This document shows positions 37,657 to 46,815 of a stretch of 54,242 nucleotides of DNA, piece after piece (the stretch's first letter is position 1; each line of letters starts with the position of its first letter). A program made the translations under genes and the position numbers. The notes below the pieces were generated by a model. The model did no database searches. It saw only the letters and a program-made list of their open reading frames with translations, and had not been told where the DNA came from. The DNA is from Alphaproteobacteria bacterium (GTDB lineage: Bacteria > Pseudomonadota > Alphaproteobacteria > Rhodobacterales > Rhodobacteraceae), in assembly GCA_030427145.1 (NCBI GenBank), contig JAUHWT010000025.1, positions 1 through 54,242 on the forward strand, in the 5' to 3' direction.

Positions 37657-37851
37657 CTTCGATTTCCTCTCAATGGCAAAATTCAGGACGAAAATTCCCT
37701 GTGATTAGAGCCAAATGCAACTCCCGACGGAAGATTTATCATGCTATCCGGTTTTTGGTGAAACAATTTGGACGCGAGTACCGAAAAGATTCTATGGGTA
37801 GTCTCCGGAGGCCGGGGAATTTGCCGGCTGTACGTAACGATTGGAAGTCGA

Positions 37852-39072
37852 ATGCATAAATCCGTTTTTGCCGCCGTTGTGCCGTTGTTCCTGTTTCATG
37901 CCGCGACTGCTGCGGCGGATCATCATATTGACGTGGAACACTGGTCGGCGATTGAGTCCAAGGCAACCGGGCAGGAGGTGTATTTCCACGCCTGGGGCGG
38001 CGATCCGCGCCGGAATGCCTATATCGAATGGGCGGCCGAACAGATTCTCAACCGCAGCGGCGTAGTCGTTACCCATGTGAAACTTGCCGATACCGCCGAG
38101 GCCGTGTCCCAGGTCGTTTCGGAGAAGGCCGCGGGTCGTGACGAGGACGGGTCGGTTGATCTTATTTGGATCAACGGTGCCAACTTCGCCTCCATGAAGG
38201 AGCAGGACCTCCTTTACGGCCCCTGGGCCGAGGAACTTCCCAACTGGCAGTATGTGGATGTGGAGGGCAAACCCACCGTCCAGAGCGATTTCACGGTGCC
38301 GACCGATGGTCTTGAGGCCCCGTGGGGCATGGCGCAGCTGATTTTCTATCACGATACGGAAACGCTGCCCGATCCGCCGAAATCCATCGTCGCAATCGGC
38401 GAATGGCTGGAGGAAAACCCCGGTCGGTTCACCTATCCACAGCCCCCGGATTTTCATGGCCTGACCTTCCTCAAACAGGCCGCCTATGAGCTTATGCAGG
38501 ACCCGTCCGTCCTTCAGGAGCCGGTCGATCCGGACCGTTATGAGGACCTGACCGCACCGCTTTGGGCCTGGCTCGATGGTGTGACGCCGAATCTCTGGCG
38601 CAGTGGCCGCGCCTATCCGTCCACCGGCACCCAGATGAAACAGCTTCTGGCAGATGGAGAGATTGAAATTGCGTTCTCCTTCAACCAGTCCGAGGCCAGC
38701 GCCGCTATCGCGAACGGTGAACTTCCCGACACCGTGCGCTCCTACGTCCTTGAGGGCGGAACCATTGGCAACGCGAATTTCGTTGCCATCCCCTACAACT
38801 CCTCGGCGAGGGAAGGGGCTGTGGTCTTCGCAAACTTTCTGATGTCGCCCGAGGCTCAGGCCCGCGCGCAGGATCCCGGGGTTCTGGGCAACTTCACGGT
38901 TCTCGACATGGACAAGCTCAACGAGACCCACCGCGCCCGCTTCGATTCGCTTGAACTGGGTGTTGCCACGCTGACGCCCGAGGAACTGGGCCAGGCGCTT
39001 CAGGAGCCACACCCAAGCTGGATGGACCGCCTGTCGGAAGACTGGATTTCCCGCTACGGGGTTTCCCAATAG
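37852..39072 (+). CDS. YnjB-type ABC transporter substrate-binding protein
   Basis: A 406-residue periplasmic binding protein like E. coli YnjB. A signal peptide spans about residues 1-22 (FAAVVPLFLFHAATAAA). The mature protein has the family blocks YFHAWGGDPRRNAYIEWAA, SVDLIWINGANFASM and EAPWGMAQLIFYHD. It is followed by permease and ATPase genes in the order of ynjBCD. Relatives are loosely linked to thiamine or iron-type transport, but the ligand is unknown. A TGGAAG ribosome site precedes the ATG; the frame opens 28 codons earlier without support. Confidence 0.88.
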   Translation: MHKSVFAAVVPLFLFHAATAAADHHIDVEHWSAIESKATGQEVYFHAWGGDPRRNAYIEWAAEQILNRSGVVVTHVKLADTAEAVSQVVSEKAAGRDEDGSVDLIWINGANFASMKEQDLLYGPWAEELPNWQYVDVEGKPTVQSDFTVPTDGLEAPWGMAQLIFYHDTETLPDPPKSIVAIGEWLEENPGRFTYPQPPDFHGLTFLKQAAYELMQDPSVLQEPVDPDRYEDLTAPLWAWLDGVTPNLWRSGRAYPSTGTQMKQLLADGEIEIAFSFNQSEASAAIANGELPDTVRSYVLEGGTIGNANFVAIPYNSSAREGAVVFANFLMSPEAQARAQDPGVLGNFTVLDMDKLNETHRARFDSLELGVATLTPEELGQALQEPHPSWMDRLSEDWISRYGVSQ

Positions 39073-39182
39073 CTGGACAGCCTGGCATTCAACACCGGTT
39101 TCGCGTCGGCCCGGTTCCGCTGATCCTGGCGGTCCCGGTAACGGCCGGGCTGGCCGGTGCAATACTTCCGGGTTTTGGGTGG

Positions 39183-40775
39183 ATGCCCGCGCTGGGCGGC
39201 GAAACCCTGTCGCTTCAGCCGTGGCGTGATCTTTTCGCGGTACCTGGCATCCTCCGGTCCGCCCTGCTCAGTCTCTGCACCGGCCTCGCCGCCACACTCA
39301 TCTCCGTCATTCTGGTCATACTGATCGTCGCAACCTTTCAGGGCACCCGCGGTTTTCGCAGGGTCGAGCGTGTCCTGTCACCGCTTTTGTCGGTCCCGCA
39401 CGCGGCGGCGGCATTTGGTCTCGCGTTCCTGATTGCACCATCCGGATGGCTGTCGCGGCTGCTGTCACCCTGGCTGACGGGTTGGAACGCGCCGCCGGAT
39501 CTTCTGATCATCCACGACACCTGGGGTTTGACGCTGATCGGTGGTCTGGTCATCAAGGAGGTGCCGTTTCTGCTCCTGATGACCATTGCCGCACTGCCCC
39601 AGGCCGATGCCTCCCGCACGCTGGCCGCCGCCATGACCCTTGGATATGGTCGCGTTTCGGGCTGGTGCCGGACCGTTCTGCCACGGGTTTACCCCCAGAT
39701 CCGGCTGCCGGTCTACGCCGTTCTGGCCTTCTCCATGTCCACGGTTGAGGTCGCGCTGATCCTCGGCCCCACCACACCGGCGACCCTCGCGGTCCGGGTG
39801 ACGGGCTGGATGCGTGACCCTGATCTCACGCTCTGGTTTCAGGCGGCCGCGGGGGCGGCACTGCAACTCGCACTGGTGCTCTTCGCCTTCCTGCTCTGGC
39901 GCTTCGGTGAAACTGTTATCGCCCGTTTGGCCCTGATGCGCATCATGGCGGGGCACCGCGGGCGGTCCGACTGGTTCCCGCGTGCCATCGCCCTGGTATC
40001 GGCACTTGCCGTTTCCGGTGCGGTCTTCGCGGGGCTCGTGGTCCTCGGAATCTGGTCGTTTGCCGGGTTCTGGCGCTTCCCGGACGCATTGCCTCAGGCG
40101 TTCTCGCTCAAAACCTGGATGCGGTCGGGCGACACGCTCCTGTCCCTCGTGGCCACCGGAATGGGGATTGCCGTTGCAAGTGTGGTCGTGGCACTGATCC
40201 TCGTGCTGTACCAGTTGCAGCAGACAACCCGCCTTGACGGTTCCCCAGATCGCGGACAGGGGATGTGGCTCGTCTATCTGCCGCTCATTCTGCCGCAGAT
40301 TTCGTTCCTGCTGGGTCTGCAAATTCTTAGCGTGATCTCCGGCCTCGACGGGACCCATTTCGGAGTTTTTGTCTGTCATCTCATGTTCGTTCTGCCCTAC
40401 GTCTATCTGTCGCTGTCCGACCCGTGGAAGGCACTCAATCCGCGTTTATCAACCGTCGCGGCGACCCTCGGCTCCGGGCCGTGGCGCATCTTCTGGCGGG
40501 TGCGTCTGCCACTCATGCTGACACCAATTCTGACCGCCGCGGCGGTGGGCCTGGCCGTTTCGCTGGGCCTCTACCTGCCCACGCTCCTGATCGGCGCGGG
40601 CCGCGTGACCACCCTGACCACCGAGGCCGTGGCGCTCACGGCAGGTGGAGACCGCCGTCTGATCGGTGTTTACGGCCTGCTCCAGGCGATCCTGCCCTTT
40701 ATCGGGTTTGGTATGGCCCTTGCGGTGCCGAGGCTCGTCTGGCGAAACCGCAGGGCCATGGAGGCGCGACAGTGA
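39183..40775 (+). CDS. YnjC-type double-length ABC transporter permease
   Basis: A membrane protein of at least 530 residues with two permease halves, about twelve helices, and two EAA-like loops (ASRTLAAAMTLGYGRVSGWC near residue 140 and PRLSTVAATLGSGPWRIFW near 425). The first ATG is at 39183, but the same frame stays open upstream and encodes VPLILAVPVTAGLAGAILPG, a hydrophobic helix expected at the N-terminus of YnjC. No ATG, GTG or TTG precedes that helix in frame, so the true start may be a rare codon (for example ATT at 39087) near the ynjB stop. It overlaps the ATPase gene by a GTGA. Confidence 0.87.
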   Translation: MPALGGETLSLQPWRDLFAVPGILRSALLSLCTGLAATLISVILVILIVATFQGTRGFRRVERVLSPLLSVPHAAAAFGLAFLIAPSGWLSRLLSPWLTGWNAPPDLLIIHDTWGLTLIGGLVIKEVPFLLLMTIAALPQADASRTLAAAMTLGYGRVSGWCRTVLPRVYPQIRLPVYAVLAFSMSTVEVALILGPTTPATLAVRVTGWMRDPDLTLWFQAAAGAALQLALVLFAFLLWRFGETVIARLALMRIMAGHRGRSDWFPRAIALVSALAVSGAVFAGLVVLGIWSFAGFWRFPDALPQAFSLKTWMRSGDTLLSLVATGMGIAVASVVVALILVLYQLQQTTRLDGSPDRGQGMWLVYLPLILPQISFLLGLQILSVISGLDGTHFGVFVCHLMFVLPYVYLSLSDPWKALNPRLSTVAATLGSGPWRIFWRVRLPLMLTPILTAAAVGLAVSLGLYLPTLLIGAGRVTTLTTEAVALTAGGDRRLIGVYGLLQAILPFIGFGMALAVPRLVWRNRRAMEARQ

Positions 40776-41416
40776 CCTCTGGCGGTGATCTCGAATTCCG
40801 GGACTTAACCCTGACCCGCGACGGTCAGCGACTCCTTGCCCTTTCCGTCACGGTCGCGCCGGGTGAAACGCTGTCGATCATGGGGCCGTCCGGGTCCGGC
40901 AAGTCGACGCTGCTCGCCATGGCGACCGGCACGATCAGCCCTGAATTCGACACATCGGGTCGTATCATCCTGGGTGGCCGGGACATTACCGCTCTTCCGC
41001 CCCAGGACCGGCAGGTTGGCATCCTTTTCCAGGACGACGTTCTCTTCCCGCATCTCTCCGTGCGGGGTAACCTCGCCTTTGGCCTGCATCCCTCGGTGAA
41101 AGGACGCAAGGCGCGCATGGCGGCGGTGGATGAAGCCCTCGCGGGTGTCGGTCTCGCCGGATTTGCCGACCGCGACCCGGCAACCCTGTCTGGGGGCCAG
41201 AGGGCGCGCGTGGCACTCATGCGGGTGCTGCTGTCGCAACCAAAGGCGCTACTGCTCGATGAGCCGTTTTCCAAACTGGATGCGGGCCTGCGGGATCAAA
41301 TTCGCAACCTCGTTTTCGATCACGCCCGTGCCGCCGGCCTGCCGGTTGTGCTCGTCACCCATGACCCGGAGGACGCCAAGGCCGCGGGCGGCCGGGTCAT
41401 CACCGTCGGCGGCTGA
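40772..41416 (+). CDS. YnjD-type ABC transporter ATP-binding protein
   Basis: A 214-residue ABC ATPase, close in size to E. coli YnjD. Walker A GPSGSGKSTLLAMA (about residue 40), signature LSGGQRARVALMR (about 140), Walker B ALLLDEPFSKLDA and VTHDPEDA are intact, and there is no C-terminal regulatory domain. The GTG start lies inside the permease stop (GTGA); the much longer upstream frame overlaps the permease gene and has no coding look. It completes the ynjBCD-like operon. Confidence 0.9.
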   Translation: MTSGGDLEFRDLTLTRDGQRLLALSVTVAPGETLSIMGPSGSGKSTLLAMATGTISPEFDTSGRIILGGRDITALPPQDRQVGILFQDDVLFPHLSVRGNLAFGLHPSVKGRKARMAAVDEALAGVGLAGFADRDPATLSGGQRARVALMRVLLSQPKALLLDEPFSKLDAGLRDQIRNLVFDHARAAGLPVVLVTHDPEDAKAAGGRVITVGG

Positions 41417-41419
41417 AGT

Positions 41420-42247
41420 TTAGGTTTCGTCGCGCTTCCAGGTCGGGTGAAAGCGCCCGGCCGGGGACAGCGTGAAAATCTCGCAGCCATCCTCCGTCAC
41501 ACCAATCGAGTGCTCAAACTGCGCCGACAGCGACCGGTCCCGTGTGACGGCCGTCCAGTCGTCATCGAGAACCTTGGTTTCCGGCCGCCCCAGGTTGATC
41601 ATCGGTTCAATGGTGAAGAACATCCCCGGCTCCAGAACCGGCTTTGATCCCCAGCGGCCGTAATGCAGCACGTTGGGCGCGGCATGAAACACCCGCCCAA
41701 GCCCGTGACCGCAGAAATCGCGCACGACGGAACAGCGGTGCGCCTCGGCATAGCGCTGAATGGCCGCGCCAATATCACCAAATGTATTGCCGGGTTTGAC
41801 CTGGGCGATGCCCTGAAACAGGGCGTCATGGGTGATGTCCATCAGACGCGCCGCTTTGCGGTTGGGCTGGCCCGCGACATACATGCGGCTGGTGTCACCA
41901 AACCACCCGTCCACGATCACCGTCACGTCGATGTTCAGAATATCGCCCGCGTTGAGTTTCTTCTTCTCCGACGGAATGCCGTGGCATACCACATGGTTGA
42001 TCGAAATGCAGGAGGCGTGCTGATAGCCTTTGTATCCAACCGTTGCCGATTTGGCGCCCGCATCAATCACCATCTGATGGATCAGCGTATCCAGTTCCAG
42101 GGTGGTAACGCCAGGGACTACGTGATCGGTAATCCGGTCAAGTATGTCCGCGGCAAGCCGACCGGCGGCATGCATGCCGGCAAAATCGTCTTTGGAATGA
42201 ATGCGGATGCCATCCTTGTTCAGGTGGCCTGGCAGGTTGCCTTCCAA
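41420..42247 (-). CDS. map: Type I methionine aminopeptidase (copy 2)
   Basis: A 275-residue methionine aminopeptidase with all metal ligands: Asp pair in NIDVTVIVDGWFGDTSRM, His in CGHGLGRVFH, Glu in FTIEPMIN and Glu in FEHSIGV. KSATVGYKGYQHASCISIN is the standard substrate-side block. It is longer at the N-terminus than copy 1 and more like the essential housekeeping enzyme. It ends three bases from the convergent ynjD-like gene, with no terminator visible. sfsA lies upstream on the same strand, 77 bases away. Confidence 0.94.
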   Translation of the reverse strand: MEGNLPGHLNKDGIRIHSKDDFAGMHAAGRLAADILDRITDHVVPGVTTLELDTLIHQMVIDAGAKSATVGYKGYQHASCISINHVVCHGIPSEKKKLNAGDILNIDVTVIVDGWFGDTSRMYVAGQPNRKAARLMDITHDALFQGIAQVKPGNTFGDIGAAIQRYAEAHRCSVVRDFCGHGLGRVFHAAPNVLHYGRWGSKPVLEPGMFFTIEPMINLGRPETKVLDDDWTAVTRDRSLSAQFEHSIGVTEDGCEIFTLSPAGRFHPTWKRDET

Positions 42248-42324
42248 TGGTTCGGTCTCCCGGCTGTCGCGACCGGCAAGATGTAACTAAGGAAGGCCCG
42301 GTTTGCAAACCCCCCGGGCACGCT

Positions 42325-43032
42325 TCAGGGATGTTCCATCGGGATCGCCCGGCCAAACTCAACGCCGGAGGTCGTAATCACCGTGTCATACACCAGCGTC
42401 TCCACCCCCGCCGCACGGGCCTCCGCAAAAGCGGCCGCGTAGCCGGGGTCGAGATCGGCCGCGAGCCGGAAGCGGTCACAGTCCGTGCGCTGGACCAAAA
42501 ACAGCATCACCGCCCGGTGCCCCTCCGCCACCATGTCTGACAGTTCGCGCAGATGCTTGGCCCCGCGCAGCGTGACACAGTCGGGGAACTCCGCCAGCCC
42601 AGGCTCACGCCGCAGATGCACGTTTTTGATCTCCACATAGACATCGGGAAGACCGTCGCCGCGGCCGAGCCAGTCAATCCGGCTGTTGCCCCCGTATTTC
42701 ACTTCCGCCCGCCACTGCGCATAGGCGGTCAGCTCCGGAACCGCCCGGGAGGTCAGCGCCTCACCCGTCACCCTGTTAGGCAGACTGGTGTCAATCCCGG
42801 CGATGTGCCCGTCATCCAGTTCAACCAGCCGCCAGCTCCATTTCAGCTTGCGTTTTGGGTTGTTCGACGGCTCCAGCCAGACGGTGCTGCCAGGCGCGTT
42901 CAGGCCCAGCATCGCGCCAGGATTGGCGCAGTGGGCCGTGATCTCCGTCCCGTCCTCCAGCAATACGTCCGCCAGGAACCGTTTGTAGCGCCGCAGCAGT
43001 TGACCACGGACAAGGGGTGCTTCAAATTTCAT
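42325..43032 (-). CDS. sfsA: SfsA family protein
   Basis: A 235-residue homologue of E. coli SfsA (sugar fermentation stimulation protein), a nucleic-acid-binding protein with a nuclease-like core. The N-terminus LVRGQLLRRYKRFLADV followed by AHCANPGAM is diagnostic. YVEIKNVHLRR and FPDCVTLRGAKHLREL form the restriction-nuclease-like region. The ATG giving MKFEAPL is the usual family start; further ATGs upstream (43044 and 43098) lack support. It is divergent from the CinA-like gene with 44 bases between starts. The biochemical role is not well defined. Confidence 0.93.
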   Translation of the reverse strand: MKFEAPLVRGQLLRRYKRFLADVLLEDGTEITAHCANPGAMLGLNAPGSTVWLEPSNNPKRKLKWSWRLVELDDGHIAGIDTSLPNRVTGEALTSRAVPELTAYAQWRAEVKYGGNSRIDWLGRGDGLPDVYVEIKNVHLRREPGLAEFPDCVTLRGAKHLRELSDMVAEGHRAVMLFLVQRTDCDRFRLAADLDPGYAAAFAEARAAGVETLVYDTVITTSGVEFGRAIPMEHP

Positions 43033-43076
43033 GCGCGCGACCATGGGGGTTACGCGTTTCAGGGACAAGACCTCAG

Positions 43077-43817
43077 ATGAGCAATCCAACCGCCGCAATG
43101 ATCACCATAGGTGACGAGATACTGTCCGGCCGTACGCAGGACACCAACATGAATTTCCTGGCGAAGGAACTCACGGCCCGCGGCATTGGCCTGCGCGAAA
43201 CCCGCGTTGTCCCGGATGTGGTCGAGGAAATCATCGCCGCGGTCAACCACCTGCGCAAACGCTACACCTATGTGTTTACCTCCGGCGGTATCGGCCCGAC
43301 CCATGACGACATCACGGCCGACTGCGTCGCTGCCGCCTTTGGCGTGAATATTGATGTGCGGGAGGATGCTCGCGCGATCCTCGCCCAGAATTATGCCAAT
43401 CCGGAGGTGGATCTGAACGAATCCCGCCTGCGCATGGCCCGCATTCCCGATGGTGCGACCCTGATCGAAAATTCGGTCTCCAAGGCTCCAGGCTTCAGCC
43501 TCGAAAACGTCCATGTGATGGCCGGTGTACCATCGGTTTTCAAGTCCATGGTTGGTGTCCTGCTCCCAACGCTGCGGCAGGGCCGGGCGGTTCTGTCGCT
43601 CACGGTTCGTGCCGGGATGCCCGAGGGCGAGCTTGCCGGGCCACTTCGCGAACTGAACGAGGCATGGCCGAGCGTGGATATCGGCAGCTACCCGTTCAAC
43701 CGCAATGGCAGCTTTGGCGCCGATGTCGTGTTCCGCGGGGACAGTCAGGCGGAGCTCGATCAGGCCGCCGCGGCCCTGCGCGAATATCTCGGCGACCGGG
43801 AGCTGCCGATCGACTGA
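43077..43817 (+). CDS. CinA-like molybdopterin-binding domain protein
   Basis: A 246-residue protein consisting of the MoCF-biosynthesis fold found in the N-terminal half of CinA (TIGDEILSGRTQDTN near residue 10, then FTSGGIGPTHDDITAD near residue 65). The C-terminal nicotinamide-nucleotide amidase half of full CinA is missing, as in many alphaproteobacterial versions. Full-length relatives hydrolyse ADP-ribose; the short form's activity is uncertain. The ATG is at MSNPTAAM. It is followed 44 bases later by tRNA-Leu. Confidence 0.88.
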   Translation: MSNPTAAMITIGDEILSGRTQDTNMNFLAKELTARGIGLRETRVVPDVVEEIIAAVNHLRKRYTYVFTSGGIGPTHDDITADCVAAAFGVNIDVREDARAILAQNYANPEVDLNESRLRMARIPDGATLIENSVSKAPGFSLENVHVMAGVPSVFKSMVGVLLPTLRQGRAVLSLTVRAGMPEGELAGPLRELNEAWPSVDIGSYPFNRNGSFGADVVFRGDSQAELDQAAAALREYLGDRELPID

Positions 43818-43861
43818 TACCCTTGCTCAGACGCCGCTGAAACCGTAGGAAGCAGGGGCGT

Positions 43862-43947
43862 GCGGGCGTGATGGAATGGTAGACATACCGGACTTAAAAT
43901 CCGGAGGGCGTGAGCCCGTGGGGGTTCGAGTCCCCCCGCCCGCACCA
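43862..43947 (+). tRNA. tRNA-Leu (anticodon UAA)
   Basis: An 86-base class II tRNA. The acceptor stem GCGGGCG pairs with CGCCCGC, then discriminator A and an encoded CCA. The anticodon stem CCGGA/TCCGG encloses CTTAAAA, so the anticodon is TAA at 43895-43897. The variable arm GGGCGTGAGCCC is long, as required for tRNA-Leu, and the T-loop is GGTTCGAGTCC. Its UUA/UUG target codons are rare in this GC-rich genome. Confidence 0.95.
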
Positions 43948-44045
43948 TCCTGCATCGGGCGGTGCCGTGGAATTATTGCCCCGACGATTCGCCCGGGTGA
44001 CGGCGCCGTGTTATCGCTTCGAAAACGCGTGTCGGAGTTCAGCTT

Positions 44046-44897
44046 TTGATATTTTCGGCGGAACTGACCGGACTTACCACTGCGTCAGGCATCCTGCTGC
44101 TTCTCGCCGTAGTCAGCCTGTGGATCAACCGGTACGCGGCCCTCGCGATACTTGGACTTGCAACCCTGGTCGCGGGCGTCGCCGGGCATGTCACATTCGC
44201 GGGTGCCTTATGCCTGGCCGGTTTCGCGGGGCTTGCCTGGTGGTATCGGCAGTCAGGCCGATGGTCGGCATGGGCCGCACTTTTCATCGCTTCGGCCGTG
44301 TTTTTCCTGCATCTGGTGCCGGGCATTACGGGCTGGCCGTTTTTGGGGCCGATGCGGATTGGCGCCGGCGGGGAATATGGCAAATGGCTCTCTGTGGACA
44401 AGGTCGGTGCGGGCGTTCTCCTGCTGGCAATTGCCCTGCCGGATCTCCGCAGCCGCGCCGACTGGCGGATGATGCTTGTGCAGGCCTGGCCGTGGATTTT
44501 TGGTGTTCCGCTTTTGCTGGCCATTCTGGCGGTGCTGTCCGGTTCGTTGCATTTGGACGTGACGCCGGTTGTGGCCTTTTGGCCCTGGGCCGTGGTCAAC
44601 CTGTTGAGCGTTTGTGTTGTCGAAGAGGCCCTGTTTCGAGGCCTCATCCAGTCCCGTTTCGTCCTCGCGTGCCGTGATCGCGGGTGGCCAGCCTGGGCGG
44701 GCGTGGTGTTGGCCGCGCTGCTGTTCGGTCTGGCCCATGCCGCTGGTGGTTTTGCTCTCGTGGTCTTTGCGACACTCGCGGGGCTTGGCTACGGGTTTGC
44801 CCGCCATGTCACGGGGCGCATCGAGGCCGCGATCCTGGTGCATTTTGCCCTCAATGCGGTTCATTTCCTGTTTCTGACCTATCCCGTGCCGGCGTAA
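44046..44897 (+). CDS. CPBP family intramembrane glutamic endopeptidase
   Basis: A 283-residue polytopic protein (about eight helices) of the CAAX protease/bacteriocin-processing family. VEEALFRGLIQSR near residue 197 is the EExxxR motif, GLAHAAGG the first His motif and HFALNAVHF the second. These residues form the membrane-embedded active site. The first codon is a TTG eight bases after GGAG; no ATG occurs before the first helix. The substrate is unknown. It follows the tRNA gene on the same strand. Confidence 0.85.
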   Translation: MIFSAELTGLTTASGILLLLAVVSLWINRYAALAILGLATLVAGVAGHVTFAGALCLAGFAGLAWWYRQSGRWSAWAALFIASAVFFLHLVPGITGWPFLGPMRIGAGGEYGKWLSVDKVGAGVLLLAIALPDLRSRADWRMMLVQAWPWIFGVPLLLAILAVLSGSLHLDVTPVVAFWPWAVVNLLSVCVVEEALFRGLIQSRFVLACRDRGWPAWAGVVLAALLFGLAHAAGGFALVVFATLAGLGYGFARHVTGRIEAAILVHFALNAVHFLFLTYPVPA

Positions 44898-45023
44898 CGG
44901 GCCAATCGGGGTTCAGGCCGTTCCATTGGCAGAGCCGGCCAAAACGCTGGCAGGATGCGCCAATACCGGGGCGGGTCAGGAGCCTATCTTCAAGGCACTG
45001 AAACACACCTGGAGAGACACAAC

Positions 45024-45572
45024 ATGTCCCGTATCACCCTGCCCGATTCCATTTATGAGACCCCCGCCGCGTCCCAGGCCCAGTTGGAGGGCGTGAAGAA
45101 GATGCTCGGCAGCGTTCCGAACATGTTCCGTATCACGGCCAACAGCCCGGCGGCCCTGACCGGATATCTTGGCCTCAACTCGGGCCTCGCCAAGGGCACC
45201 CTGTCGCCGCAGACCCGCGAGCGCATCGCGCTTGCCGTCGCCCAGATCAACGGCTGCGACTACTGCCTGTCGGCACATACCTATCTGGGCAAGAACGTCG
45301 CGAAACTTGATGATGCGGAAATCGCCGCCAACCGGCGCGGTGGATCGTCGGACCCCAAGGCCGATGCCGCCGTGCGCTTTGCCGCCAAACTTGTCGAGGC
45401 CCGTGGCCAGGTGTCGGATGCGGATGTCTCCTCCGTTAAAATGGCCGGCTACACCGAGGGTGAGATCGTTGAGATCGTGACCCATGTCGCGCTCAACACC
45501 CTGACGAACTACCTCAATGAGGCACTCGACACGCCGATTGATTTCCCCGAGGTCAGCGCCCAGGCGGCCTGA
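45024..45572 (+). CDS. Carboxymuconolactone decarboxylase / AhpD-like peroxidase-related protein
   Basis: A 182-residue member of the AhpD-like superfamily. [14 protein letters not shown] near residue 80 holds the redox C-x2-C and the following His of alkylhydroperoxidase-type members, and the N-terminal [13 protein letters not shown] is common in this subgroup. It probably reduces peroxides or acts on small lactones in the cytoplasm. GGAGAG lies ten bases before the ATG. A strong hairpin terminator follows directly, separating it partly from the next gene. Confidence 0.87.
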   Translation: MSRITLPDSIYETPAASQAQLEGVKKMLGSVPNMFRITANSPAALTGYLGLNSGLAKGTLSPQTRERIALAVAQINGCDYCLSAHTYLGKNVAKLDDAEIAANRRGGSSDPKADAAVRFAAKLVEARGQVSDADVSSVKMAGYTEGEIVEIVTHVALNTLTNYLNEALDTPIDFPEVSAQAA

Positions 45573-45581
45573 CCTCACCCA

Positions 45582-45629
45582 GGCCCCGGTCGCATTCACC
45601 CCCCCTTCGTCCGCGACCGGGGCCGTTTT
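45582..45629 (+). terminator. Terminator after the AhpD-like gene
   Basis: GGCCCCGGTCGC pairs perfectly with GCGACCGGGGCC (12 pairs, 19-base loop), followed by GTTTTC. It starts nine bases after the stop codon. The next gene's ribosome site begins about 15 bases later, so partial read-through is possible. Confidence 0.7.
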
Positions 45630-45654
45630 CCAAATTTCACACGAGGCCCGCACC

Positions 45655-46119
45655 ATGACACGCCCTCCGATTCCGCCCTTCGACGAAACATCGGCCCGCA
45701 CCAAGGTCCGCCTGGCCGAGGATGGCTGGAACAGCCGTGATCCCGAACGGGTGTCGCTCGCCTACACACCCGACAGCCGCTGGCGCAACCGTGCGGAGAT
45801 TTTCGAGGGCCGCGCCCGCATCGTCGAATTTCTGACGCGCAAATGGGCCCGCGAACTCGACTATCGTCTGATCAAGGAGCTTTGGGCCTGGCAGGGCAAC
45901 CGCATCGCCGTGCGCTTCGCCTATGAGTACCGCGACGATGCGGGCAACTGGTTTCGCGCCTACGGCAACGAGAACTGGGAATTCGACGGCGAGGGCCTGA
46001 TGCGCTGGCGTGTCGCGTCAATCAACGATCTGCCCATCGCGAAGGCCGACCGCCTGATGCACTGGCCGGACGGACCCCGGCCCGACGATCACCCCGGACT
46101 GACCGAACTTGGACTCTAG
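45655..46119 (+). CDS. DUF1348 (SnoaL-like, NTF2 fold) protein
   Basis: A 154-residue protein of the DUF1348 family, a branch of the NTF2/SnoaL fold. [38 protein letters not shown] and [16 protein letters not shown] are its conserved blocks. The function of the family is not established; it is often beside redox or xenobiotic genes, as here. ACGAGG precedes the ATG. The next gene starts 11 bases after its stop, so the two are probably cotranscribed. Confidence 0.87.
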   Translation: MTRPPIPPFDETSARTKVRLAEDGWNSRDPERVSLAYTPDSRWRNRAEIFEGRARIVEFLTRKWARELDYRLIKELWAWQGNRIAVRFAYEYRDDAGNWFRAYGNENWEFDGEGLMRWRVASINDLPIAKADRLMHWPDGPRPDDHPGLTELGL

Positions 46120-46130
46120 GAGCCGTTGCC

Positions 46131-46745
46131 ATGTCACACGCACAAACCGCATTTGCGCCCGAATTTTGCGATTACCCGCCCCATGTTTCCGTCGCCGGAG
46201 ATTACGCCAACATCCGGCCGCTGGAGACGGATTACGGACAGGAACTGACCGCACGCGAGGCCACGTTCCTCACCGAACGGGACGGGTTCTTCCAGGCAAC
46301 CGCCGCCGAGGCCGCCTGGCCTGACGTTCAGTTTCGTGGCGGCCCGCCGGGCTTCATCCGCATCATCGACCAGCGCACAATTGGATTTGTCGAACGCCGC
46401 AGCAACCGGCAGGCCATTGGCGCGGACGGTCCGGAGCAAAACGACCGGGTGTCCATCATTGCCGTCGATTTTGCCCGCCGCAGGCGTCTGCGGCTGATCG
46501 GGCATGTGCGCACGACGGATGATGCCGAGGTGGTCGACTTCCTCAATCCGCTTGGCGTGCCGGATGCAAATGTCGCGGTTGTTGTTCGAATTGCCGCGTT
46601 CGATTGGGCCGGTTCAGAGGACATTCCGCTGCGTCTCACCGACGAGGAACGCCACGGTGAACTGGCCCGTCTGCATGCCCGTATCCGCTGTCTTGAGCGA
46701 AACATGGACCCGCTAACAACCAGCGCGTGCAAAATGGCCCGCTGA
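46131..46745 (+). CDS. Pyridoxamine 5'-phosphate oxidase-family FMN-binding protein
   Basis: A 204-residue split-barrel flavoprotein of the PNPOx-like group. TERDGFFQATAAEAAWPDVQ near residue 47, GGPPGFIRIIDQRTIGFVER near residue 68 and LRLIGHVRTTDDAEVV are characteristic of the general-stress/oxidase branch rather than true PdxH. It may bind FMN, haem or F420-like cofactors. AGGAG lies about nine bases before the ATG. The AraC regulator gene follows within 70 bases. Confidence 0.8.
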   Translation: MSHAQTAFAPEFCDYPPHVSVAGDYANIRPLETDYGQELTAREATFLTERDGFFQATAAEAAWPDVQFRGGPPGFIRIIDQRTIGFVERRSNRQAIGADGPEQNDRVSIIAVDFARRRRLRLIGHVRTTDDAEVVDFLNPLGVPDANVAVVVRIAAFDWAGSEDIPLRLTDEERHGELARLHARIRCLERNMDPLTTSACKMAR

Positions 46746-46815
46746 GTTGAAAACCTGCCCCTGTTTGCCGCACGTGCCATCTTCCCCGGCCGCGCGTCCC
46801 GGCGTACCATTCAGT

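Noticed and set aside
40424..40771. N-terminal extension of the YnjD-like ATPase.
   Set aside because: It overlaps the permease gene out of frame, is Arg/Pro-rich and unlike any ABC domain; the GTGA overlap gives the expected length.
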